Shown here: one piece after another, positions 1 through 9,566 of the stretch
Position numbering within the stretch: position 1 is the first letter of the stretch
Layout of the letters: each line of letters begins with the position of its first letter
From: Cyclostephanos tholiformis
Lineage: Eukaryota > Bacillariophyta > Thalassiosirophyceae > Thalassiosirales > Thalassiosiraceae
NCBI GenBank assembly: GCA_036939975.1
Contig: JALLPB010000306.1
Span: 1 to 18,134 of the forward strand
Length of the DNA: 18,134 bases
Reading direction: 5' to 3'
Translations under genes and position numbers: made by a program
The notes under the pieces: generated by a model
Databases searched by the model: none
Seen by the model: only the letters and a program-made list of their open reading frames with translations
What the model was told of the DNA's origin: nothing

Positions 1-726
1 GAGACACATGTATCTCATGGCACAACCTGGAGGCATTGTTGCAGGAGAGCTACCGGGTGGCATTGCAAGGCTGACATCATCAACACCCTCCTCGGCGACG
101 TGCATAACCTTGCAAACGCCCAGTGGGAAATCATCATCGTCACTAGATGACTGCGGGGACAGATGGGATGCACTGGTGATCTTTGCGGCTCGCCCATCCT
201 TGGCAGACGTGCTGGCAATCTTCGAGGCTTGCTCCTTCTCGGTGCTATGATTGTTATATCGTTCCTCGCGAGAGAGTGTGGGGGGAGTAGACGGTGTAGA
301 TTTACCGCAAATGGATGCAAGGACATGTTGCCGCTCCTGAGCATGGGCATCGGACATCAATAATGCGGTGGTTGACCAACTCTTTGCCACCTCCTCTACC
401 TTGGGCTCCTTAGCACGATCGTGGCCGCGTGCAACAGACGCCGACTCAGAAGGAGACGCATCATCAGCGCATGCCTTCCTGCCGCCCCTCTTGGAGAGCT
501 TGGGCACGTTAGCACCCTTCGATCATGAAGTGGGTGGACCAGCATCCTGCACTGCCAGACGCACGGCAACGGCGGCTTGAATGACGGATGCAGGTGCAGC
601 GGAAGGCGGAAGCACCGCACCATGCTTCGGGGAGGGTTCGCCGCACATGGTGCAGTACTTCCCCCCGCAGTTGGCATAAGAGCATGCCCCACACTCCCAG
701 CCGATGGCAGAGGATGAGGACTGCAT
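1..726 (-). pseudogene. RanBP2-type zinc-finger protein, 3' end beyond window, interrupted by an in-frame TGA
   Basis: Reading leftwards from the ATG at 726-724, the frame stays open to the window edge except for one TGA at 525-523. Near the start is the pattern W-x-C-x2-C-x3-N-x5-C-x2-C (WECGACSYANCGGKYCTMCG), which fits a RanBP2-type zinc ribbon; these bind RNA or ubiquitin in known proteins. Downstream of the TGA the same frame continues as charged, Ser/Ala/Lys-rich protein (for example SKGANVPKLSKRGG, then an SSSDDDD stretch near 140) and runs off position 1 without a stop. The frame is also open upstream to 876, with two RPNFF motifs, but has no ATG there. No function is recognised beyond the finger. 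The single nonsense codon suggests a decayed copy, possibly of a repeated or mobile-element gene; a sequencing error, or two separate ORFs, remain possible. Confidence 0.5.
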
Positions 727-876
727 GATGGGAGCAGCAATGAGGAAGTATGACCGCAAGGCAACATCACCCGCAACATCCACAAATGACGATAGTAATT
801 CCCCAACACGTAGAGGAAAGGCGGGAAAGAAATTTGGTCTAGAATTAAAAAAGTTCGGCCGGCTGTAGGGCTCGAG

Positions 877-1444
877 CTACGAGAAAATGTACATTTATGA
901 GAAAATCAGCAAAAACCAAAAAAATCCGGACGGCTGTAAGGCGCAGCCTAATGGGGACCCTCTTAGGGTCCCCTTGGAGGTTCTCTTGGGGGTTGGCTTT
1001 GGGGTTAGCTTTGGGTTGATCGGGGTCATCATTGTCATTGACATCAACTGTGGTTGAAGAGAGGAGGGACAGGGCAGGGAAGTATCATAGAAGAATCTGA
1101 GCATGATAATCAAACACAAATGACTTACCCTCATGGTTGCCATCTTCACTGTTGCATTGCCTTGCACCCCTGTACTCTCTCTCAAGATTGAGCACAGAGG
1201 AAAATGCATGGAAGTTGTGTCATAAGTTCTTGGGGTTAGTGTGGTTGATGAAGTAGTTGTAATGGACACCCTCAATGTTCTTCAGGGTTGTGTCCTTGAT
1301 GTCGATCTTGCCCTCATCAATAAGGGTGGTAAGTTATTGTTTGTCAACTTTACTACAGGGCAGAGGATTGCTGGGGTCAGTGGCTCATCTTGGCATTGGG
1401 CAAGGAGTAAAATTATGGCAGGAGTGAGAGTGGTGAGTTGCTGA
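877..1444 (-). other. Degenerate coding-like segments, origin unknown
   Basis: No intact gene is seen. On the minus strand one frame reads as plausible protein from about 1330 to 1207 (it includes DEGKIDIKDTTLKNIEGVHY and then NYFINHTNPKNL), meets a TGA, and continues plausibly (HNFHAFSSVLNLEREYRGAR) down to about 1100 before another stop. Around 1060-890 two minus frames are both open and lysine/proline rich, so neither can be trusted. Together with the neighbouring zinc-finger ORF and transposase relic this looks like a decayed mobile element or retrocopy. The family is not recognised. Confidence 0.25.
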
Positions 1445-1551
1445 CTGTTGCTTGCTTTTTGCTGTCTCTGTTCTGTTCAGAGTGTGCAAGGCTTTTTTTC
1501 TACCATACACTTACAACATTGAAAAAAAGTATTTTTTGTGCAATTTTGTGT

Positions 1552-1607
1552 ACTTGCACCAAAAGGGAATTTATCACAAACTTGCACCAAAAGGGGATTA
1601 TTTAGAA
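1552..1607. repeat. Two tandem 28-bp units
   Basis: The unit ACTTGCACCAAAAGGG starts at 1552 and again at 1580, each followed by a diverged AT-rich half. A third partial match, AACTTGCACCTAAAA, lies at about 1692. The stretch 1445-1886 is AT-rich and contains no gene that I can support; it may be the non-coding flank of a mobile element. Confidence 0.55.
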
Positions 1608-1642
1608 AAGCTGGTATGTTGGCCATGGATTTCTCCATGGCA

Positions 1643-1702
1643 AGGTGCAAATTTTTGATGAATCACCAAAAAATGCAAGTTTGGAAATAACAACTTGCAC
1701 CT
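1643..1702. repeat. Short inverted repeat AGGTGCAA / TTGCACCT
   Basis: AGGTGCAA at 1643-1650 is mirrored by TTGCACCT at 1695-1702. Just upstream (about 1620-1643) is an imperfect palindrome built on two CCATGG sites around ATTTCT. The arms are short, so this could be chance in an AT-rich region or part of a decayed terminal repeat. Confidence 0.3.
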
Positions 1703-1886
1703 AAAAAATGGCATTTTGTTACTTATATTATTAGAGTGTAGGGACTGGTACCAATATCAGTCATGGATACTCTCCCCTGTATGCCAAAAACAGCCTGTTT
1801 TTTGCAGCTAGCTACTTTGCTCCCACACAACAACACAGCAACAAGCAAAACTCCACACAAAACAACATTGCAAAAACAAAAGCTCA

Positions 1887-2282
1887 ATGGAGGCCTGGCT
1901 CTTTTGTGAGTTCTTTGGAACAAGCAAGAGGTTCATTGAGAACCTCTGGGAGCTGCTTGGTCACGACTGTCTCCTCCCAGAGGACGACCGCCCTAAGAAC
2001 ATAATGTTTTAGGCCTCTAATTTTTTAAAGGTATACACCCCACGCAGGGCCCAGAGTGTGCAGTCATTGGCACAGGCTATTTTGTAAATACTACTTTGGT
2101 TGAATTTCATACACAACTCACAGGTAAGTACACTGATATCAAGATTTTTAATAAGGTCCTGGCAAGTGAACACTGACAAAATCAAGTGCCCTGACAATGA
2201 CATGAACCCTTTTGAGAAGTTGGTGATGCAGGCATGGGTGCAGGAATGTCACAAGATGCTGAACAGCCACCTGAAGAAATGA
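1887..2282 (+). pseudogene. Relic of a PIF/Harbinger-like (DDE) transposase N-terminal part
   Basis: From the ATG at 1887 the frame reads MEAWLFCEFFGTSKRFIENL, then a WELLGHDCLLPEDDRPKN stretch, before a TAG at 2010-2012. The same frame carries on past the stop (SNFLKVY), then coding sense moves to other frames: one has CAVIGTGYFVNTTLVEFHTQ up to a TGA at about 2175, and another has a CPDNDMNPFEKLVMQAWVQE stretch up to the TGA at 2280-2282. One nonsense codon plus at least two frame changes make this a dead copy. The N-terminal pattern of an FG..R..E..W.LL core, a Pro-rich RPK turn and an LKVY block reminds me of the N-terminal part of diatom DDE_Tnp4-type transposases. That is recognition from memory and has not been searched. 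The DDE catalytic core is not present. Confidence 0.4.
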
Positions 2283-2600
2283 GGGATTCTCTCTCAGGTA
2301 AAACAGTATGATAAATAATGCTAGCTAAAACCTACTTTTTTAATTGTTTGTGTTCACTCCAAACTATTATATTTTTTTGATTAGTTTATGACAGTCACAT
2401 CAGTGATGCAATTCGACAAATGATGTATTTCTCTCAACCTCAATGAGTTTGTGTCCTGTATTGAACATTGCAACTATTGTACAGATTAACACCAAGTAAA
2501 GAATTGTTTTAATGAAAGTACCAAGTATTGAAACAAGATTTGGGGGTATGATATTTTGTTTTTTCACCTAGCTATGAGTTGCGGTTTAAACTTCAAGATA
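2283..2600. other. AT-rich intergenic stretch, downstream of the chitinase gene
   Basis: No ORF, RNA gene or clear repeat is visible. It lies between the transposase relic and the stop codon of the minus-strand chitinase, so it should contain that gene's 3' UTR and polyadenylation site, but no convincing signal could be assigned. Confidence 0.5.
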
Positions 2601-5600
2601 TCATGCCTGCAGACAATCATTGATTCGCAGCATCGAATAAGCTTCGCAGCAGTCAGATTTGGACTCTTTTAGGTAAGCTCCTGAAACCCAGCTTGGACGA
2701 GATGAACGATTCACACATGCAACGGTTCCACCAGCTCTCCACACAGGAAAGAAGAGCCCAGTGCCGGAATCCGCTTGGTGCGAACAAGGTGCAAACTTGC
2801 ATCCATCTTCTAGTGCCCTCGACACAACTGAGCCATCTGGACAGACGTGGGTGTCTGCTTGACACTCAGAAACCAAAGGCGCTGATCCAGCTACACCAAC
2901 TTCCATATCGGACTCCCTTTCATTCACCCGAATAACAAGCTGAGGCGGGTTTGAACCTTCTTTGCTGCTATAACCAGCACGGTTCCACGAATTTGATGTT
3001 ATTCGGATGCTGACTGCGTTAAAGGAATTGTGTGCACTGAAGAACACTTCCGTGACATCTAAATCATACCATGTGGCTTCTTGGACTTGATCTAGTCTGT
3101 GGAATGGAGCTCCAATTGCAGCAGGGGCATTATTCCAAGTCACAGACGCTTCATCCCAGTTGGAGTTGATTGTTTTTCCAAAAATACCTCCGGAATCTGC
3201 CCCATCTGTGCAGAAGATTCTTAGAGTTGCTGATGTCACTGAAGTAGTGTCAACACCAGACAAATCAAACCGTATTAGTGAGTCATATGTGCCAGAATCA
3301 TCATCGACCTGAAGAGTGCTCTCTTTGCCGTAATTTTTATTTGGATGACCCTCTACAATTGTTGCATCATCAGAGGGAATTAAGACAAGGTCATTGTCAG
3401 ACAAAATCGCCATAGGTATCGTGGTAAGGCCAGGAGTAGTGGGGGTGACGGGGACAAGCGACTCAACGGGAATAGGATCGATCATTCCCACAGAAGAAGA
3501 AGCATCCACAGATGAAATCTGCTCTCCAGAATATGTAATCAAGATCTCGGGGGGGTGAGACCCCTCTTTTGAGCTATACTCCACCATACGAGAGTCTTTT
3601 GAACTTATTCGGATAGTAATTGCTCCTTCTTTCCCTTTAAGGCCGCTTATCACCTCAGACACATCCGTAGTTATCCAGCTGTCTTCATGGACTGGTCCAA
3701 TGCCACCTATCTGAGCGCCCGTTTCAGGTGCGCTGTTCCAGGTCACTGATTTCTCATACCAAGGACTATCCGATGATGCTGACGCCACGGCAGCGATCAC
3801 CCCTCCATCTTCAGCATTTGAGAGGGAGTATAATTTTAATATAGCAATTGACACGCTAAGACCAGATTCGGGAACGATGAATCGCAGCAATGAATCATGC
3901 CCATATGGACCAGTAGATAATTTTACTCTCAACGTAGGTTCGAGACCATGGTTTGAGTCTGGAGAACTTTTCAAAATCGTTGCATCTTCAGATACTACCA
4001 GGACCACGGTCTTAGCAGAAGCATCTACGGGAGTAGCCACAAACTCATCGGTGGTAGCAGGAGTAGAAATAGGTGCATTCGTCGATACGGGATGCAGAGT
4101 TATGCTGTCAAGGCTTGTGGTTTCTGCAAAATCAGGGTTTTGACAATCGTATGGGTGGTCAGGACTGCCACAATCATAGTGGGAATGAAGATCATTGCAT
4201 GTTTCAATGCAGCTGAAGAAAAAAACGGAAGGGAAAGTTAAGTGTATTGCAACAACAAGGTTGTTTCTATGCCCGGTAGCGAAAACGAATCACTCACCAG
4301 TCGCCTCCATCCCAATTGCAAGCCTCAGAATTGTACATTTCAACATCAGAGTCGCATCGTCCATCTCCAATTTTGATGCGGTCTGACACGGTACATAATT
4401 CAGGATCAATGTATTCGTCTACGGTGGGATTAATGCAGAAAAAGCCAAACGGCCCATAGTCGGAAGGCACAGTGCTGCAGGCATAGGTCGAGCTTTGATC
4501 ACATGTCTCGTGGCAACAGTCACCTCCATCAAAAGCGCATTCGGCCGTATTTAGCGGTGCATCAGGATCACATGCTCCATCTCCATGATATATCGGTTCT
4601 GGAACACAGCAATCTGGCAATCCATCGACAGAAAACAAGCCCTCAGGACAAGACGACGAGGATGACTCATCACCCTGATCTTCCTCATTCTGTAGAGAAC
4701 TGGTGTCGGAAGTAGTTTCTGTTATTGCTGGGACAGTTGATGAGGGCGACGGTGTTTGGTCTTCCTCGTTCTCGACGGGCTCAGGCGTAGGACTGGGATT
4801 TGGATCTGAAGTGGCGTCATTAATATCTTCGGTGTCAATAGGAGTAGTATCTGATTGTGCCATAGCAGATTCTAAGACTAGAGGCTCTGTCCCATCGCTG
4901 AATTTGTCGCACTCAGGACAAGTGCCATCTCCAAGGCATTCGGCAAAGCTAGTGTTCAGTAATTTGCAACCGTCGAGAAGAAGGATAGTTTCGAGACCAA
5001 GCGCCGAAGATGCTTTGCAGTATCTGTTCAGGCGCATCTTGACTGCCTCGGCATGCCAACCGCCATGATAAGCAGGACATTCCAAACCACCGTTGATATT
5101 ATTCAAGGTACCACCTTGTTCACAAGAGATGCAAAGAAGTTGAGGAAGAGGTTAAAAAAGGAAGCCTCCGCGCACAAACTACTGAGGCAAAACAAGCGCT
5201 CACCAAAATTACGATTCCTCGTCGCTTCAATATGACATGTGCTTTCCTCCTTTAAGTTCTCCATCCAAAAGAAAATACCAGCGCCCCAAGCATATTCAGG
5301 AGTTACAGCAACAAGGTCCGGGTCGTCACAGAAGGTAGAGGAATCCCCGGTCAGTGCCTCTGATGCAGCACGAAAGTTGTAATTCCACGAAAGTTGAATG
5401 GCTCCTCTGCCAAAAAAGACCTTCTTCGCTGGGATGTAACCCGCAAGATCACCATCCGAATCCGATACAAGCTCGCCATCGCACGAGCAAGCTTTAGGAG
5501 GCTCGATTGTATAATCGCAATATCCATTGAAGGTGAGACCGCCTCCTGCCAAACCAGGACCATTGCATTTGAATGTCTCCCAATCAAACGACTCGCTGTC

Positions 5601-8600
5601 GCACGGCTTGCAGAAGACTTCTTCTTCCACAGCTTTATAATCGCCACACATCAGGTATTCTCGGCCAGCCCTCCACTCGTCCGACTCGTGAAGCGTGTGT
5701 CCCAAAAACGCAGCGAATTCAGATTTTCTGTTGTCTTCTGTACCCATCATGAAGATCTTCTCATCGTGGCCTTCGTTGTAGTTGTCTATTGCAACGCACA
5801 ATCCCTCGTAAGTATAAGGATGTTGAGCATCCGGGGCTAGCGTCTTGAAGGTCGATTCTGTGAAGAAGTCACAAGGTCGCAGTGCATCGCTCAGCAGTGC
5901 CAGGCCACTAGCCGGTGCGGGGGGGATACGAGGCGTGTCTTGGTCCCAACAGAAACAGAGACCCTCAGTATCGCAGGGCCAAAAAGTTTGACCACTCTGA
6001 CATACTTCGCAGTCATCGTCAGCTATTCCCTGAGGATGGTTTTGATTACCAACACATATCTCGTTTTCACCCTTGCACCCACCGAGACAAAACGTGACGG
6101 GCGCATTGGGATCGGGAATAAAGGTGGATTCAGTGCTTACAATTTCAGTGCTTGCCGTATCAGTCTCCTCGACGGCCTCTCTATTGACGGGACTTGGCGA
6201 GTCGATGACTAGTGCTGCACCGAAATATGGACTCGGACCATCCGTTAGTGCTTTCGTGCTGATTGGGGATGAAGAACTGTGGGCATCATTAGGTCGCAAA
6301 TCAGCAAGCGCATTAGGACATGCGTTCGGCTATCATAAAACGCAAAATATGACACTACGTACGGTTTCAATGTTGGCTCCTTCGTTGGCTCTAATGTCGG
6401 TGGACCCATGCAGTCATCGAACTTTGACTCAAATTTATAGGCGCAACATTCTTCTTTGAACCTGAATAAATCTTCTGCCTTTTCCCATTCGGCTTGTTTG
6501 CCGTCATTAACGCATAATTGAAATTCCCATTTGGCTGGACGGAAAGACAGCATATAAAGACAACGAAAATAATATTAACAGGAGGCAGTATCGAAATCCA
6601 CAGCGTCGTCGCTTTTCTGAAACTCACCATACCAAGGATTAGCTTCACCACCATCCTCTACCGCGACCTCACCATCCTCGCCACTCGTTTCCAGCCGAAA
6701 AATCTCGCAATCGAGCAAATCCCCCTGTTCCAACTTGTAATTCACCGCATCAAGAAGCGGAGTTTTCAAATCCTCATTCAAATCGCCACTGAGCTCCCAT
6801 ATGAAGAGCCCGTGAAATTCTTTTTCGCGTGCATACTCGACCTTGTCGCAAATGGCTTCATCGTCATCAAACGAGACGATACCCCCAGCCTCGAAGAAAG
6901 CGTATTGCGTCTTAGTTACGTCATCTCTCAAGACCGTCATGTTGAACAGCTTTTCCAGTATGCTGTAGTACTGCGGCTCCCCTCCATCGGCCCACCAGTT
7001 CAGGCCGTCGGGACCGTCAAACGAGGCGTACAGATCGGTCGCCCCACCGTAAGATCGGCCGTAAAAAGGCAGACCGATGTTGATCTTTGACCTGTCCGCC
7101 CCCTCACGCAGCCATCGCTCAACGCAGCCGTCGACGCTACGGGATGAATCCCCCGGCTGATCGTATAACGGGCTGTTGACACCCACAACATCGCTCCAGG
7201 TGCCGTGAAAATCGAAGGTCATCAAGGAGAGCTCGGTAAGCACCTCGGTAAGGCCCGGGACGTCCTGATGATCGATGAGAGCGGGAAGGCAGGGCAGAGT
7301 GGCCGTGAGGCCGAAGGTGCGTTCGCCAGAGGGATAGGTCGCGTTGGCGTAGGCATCGAGGGCCGAGCGCACGTCTCTTAACAGTAGCACGAAATTCTCC
7401 CTGTCGGCGGGGGTGCCGCCATGCGGGCCGTAACCGGGAAATTCCCAATCAATATCTGAGAAGTTGGGACGGAGAAGAGGAGAGCCGTAGGCGAAATTAG
7501 AAGGGGCGGTCGCAAACGTTACATGTCCAAAAGGCACGTCGACTGGTCAACCTACCGATACCGTCGAAGTTGTACTCTCGAATGAGACCGACACAATTCT
7601 TTGCGAAGTTCCTTCTGGCTGTGGCGTCGGCGCTCAACTCGGGGAAGACGCCACTTAGGCTCCACCCCCCTATGCTTGGGTATACTAATGCACCATGGGA
7701 GTGAGCTCTCCCGATAAGGCCCTTCTCGCTGATATGGCCGTTGCAGTCGCGTTTACCCCCCGGCGTGGCCCGATGACAGAACACGCCAGATCCTAAGTCC
7801 GCGTACCGGGAGCCGACGTAATTCCAAGCGGGACCGGTGGAATCGTCGAAGCCGTTGTCATCTTCGAACTGGGGAGCGTACCCGGCCTGCTCGGGGACCA
7901 CGACGGACCAGTCGTGCGGACCACTAATGTCGGAAGGAAAAGTAGTGACATCCGTTTCGAAGAACGACGAAAAAGGAAGGGAGCGACGAATATCAATAGT
8001 GAATATAAGAGGGGAACATCGAACTCTCGTGAGCAAAACGCGAAAGAAAATGAACGATTGAAACTCACAACAGCACTATCGGGTCTGCCCAGGAATCCGT
8101 TCCCCATATTGCGCCGGACACGTCGGCCTGGAAGAAAGCGTAGTTAACCCTGTCCACTTTCGAAAATTGCATATTCAAAGGTGTGGCCCTCTCATCATTG
8201 TCGTACCACTGCCAAGCGGCGTAGTATCCGATTACAGTCATGGACGACGTGGTCCCCCCATTCGACGTACCGGACCGAGATGCCGCCGACCATCCCTCGG
8301 ATGAGACGTACCCCTTCGGTAGATTCGTCGTCGTCGAGGAGTTGGAGTCGGAGTCGATCGTCAACAAACTCGCAATGTCGTGGTAGGGCATGATCGGATG
8401 GGGTGGAAAAGGCACGACGTCATTCGGATCCCATGACGAGTTTGGTCCCCCCCCCGATATTCCCTCCTCCTCGTCGTTCGTTGCGACTGGGACGGCGATT
8501 GCCGACTCCGAGGCGGGAACCCTGCGACGATAGGCGGGACGGCGGCGGACGTTTTATTACAATGGACGAGAATTGAGAACGAAAGAACGAATGAACGAAA

Positions 8601-9410
8601 ATTCATCGCATGACGCTGGGGGGGGGGGGGCGATGGTGCGCATATACATGCATAATGCGCACTCCACGTGGGGCCCCAAACCAAAAGTGACAAATGCATC
8701 GCGAGTAATCAAAACGAGGGAACTCACCAAATTCCGTCGATCCAGCTCCCGCCCCAATCGACCCCCCCCGACCAGCCCGTGATGTCGTTATTCGCGGTCG
8801 CGCCATTGCTACCCGCTGTGTAGGCCCTGTTGACGTCCACGTCGGTGGCCGAGCCGATGATTTCGTTCACAACGTCGACCGACGACGTTCCCGCTTCCAC
8901 CATCCCGGCCCCATCATCGACGACGGTGGGGGAGCAATTCACCTCGTCGGCCCAAGCACAAACCTGCTTATCATTGTCGAATACAAGTCCCATGCAGCTA
9001 ACGTATTCCCCCCTAATTTCCGAACCCACGCAATACACGTACGATTTGCAATCGTACGACGCGCGATTGCCGGCGAAATTGGGATCATCGGCGGGACAAG
9101 GCGACCATCCCTCGGGGACCGTCGATGACGAGGATGAAATGGAATCATCCTCCACTTGGGAATATTCGAGCGAATTCGGATCGTACGCCGCCAGGTTGGG
9201 ATTGAATGCCCCCCCACCCCCCCCCATCCCCGATGTCGACCCCTCCTCAACCTCGCCCTGTCCCTCCACCTCGGAGAGTAGCAGTCGCCTTTTCCTCCCG
9301 CGCCTACCTTCCTCCCCTCCACTCCATGAATGGCGATGGCGACGATCGTCGTCGTGCGATGGTTCTATTGGTCGGCGCGGCGGACGAACTCCGGCGTTGG
9401 CGTTCGCTCC

Positions 9411-9442
<32 letters not shown>

Positions 9443-9566
9443 CCGTCGAGGTGGCGGTAGTCATCGAATGCGGCGGCGCCGCCAGCAGCGTCATCGCCAG
9501 CAGCAGCGCGGCCGCACCCGTCGTCGACGTAGTGGCAGTCATTGATATGTTGCGATTAATTGACAT
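2601..9566 (-). CDS. Secreted multimodular chitinase with GH18 and GH19 catalytic domains, 2053 aa, eight exons
   Basis: Proposed exons (minus): 9566-8728, 8521-8069, 7923-7556, 7455-6628, 6534-6363, 6276-5204, 5114-4298, 4212-2601. All introns are GT-AG, 85-206 bp, and the exons sum to 2054 codons. Residues: signal peptide ~1-35; poly-Ser and basic linker; CBM14-like domain 155-213 with six Cys (157, 173, 179, 191, 203, 211); GH18 ~375-795 with YPSIGGWS (512-519), DGIDIDWE whose catalytic acid is E558 (an intron splits the D554 codon), MTFDFHG and FIWEL; WY/CC module 828-873; Cys-rich module 950-996; GH19 ~1018-1315 with HTLHE (E1084 the likely acid), FFGRGAIQLSWNYNF and NNINGGLECP; LNR-like repeats ~1422-1449 and 1494-1522 ending DGGDC; two DNRLRE/CBM96-like domains ~1585-1745 and 1791-1945; Cys motif 1967-1993; second WY/CC module 2004-2051. 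Both enzymes hydrolyse beta-1,4-GlcNAc chains by different mechanisms. Exon borders are hand-called, supported by domain continuity across each intron. Confidence 0.9.
9414..9444. repeat. GAC trinucleotide run coding poly-Ser in the chitinase
   Basis: A run of GAC triplets on the plus strand reads as TCG serine codons on the minus strand (residues about 42-51 of the chitinase), in the low-complexity linker just after the signal peptide. It is likely to vary in length between alleles. Confidence 0.8.

Noticed and set aside
523..525. TGA read as selenocysteine
   Set aside because: There is no selenoprotein-like context and no recognisable SECIS element, and the residue lies in a low-complexity region; a nonsense mutation is simpler.
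895..1275. 126-codon minus-strand frame, Lys/Pro/Thr rich
   Set aside because: A second minus frame over the same bases is equally open and no domain is seen; it is probably decayed element sequence.
6518..7090. 190-codon plus-strand frame
   Set aside because: It overlaps GH18 exon 4 and an intron on the other strand; the GH18 reading explains the sequence.
2601..9566. Two or more separate genes (GH18 gene plus GH19 gene) instead of one
   Set aside because: No start codon with a signal peptide precedes the GH19 part, no stop ends the GH18 part in the spliced frame, and all seven introns join with preserved phase.
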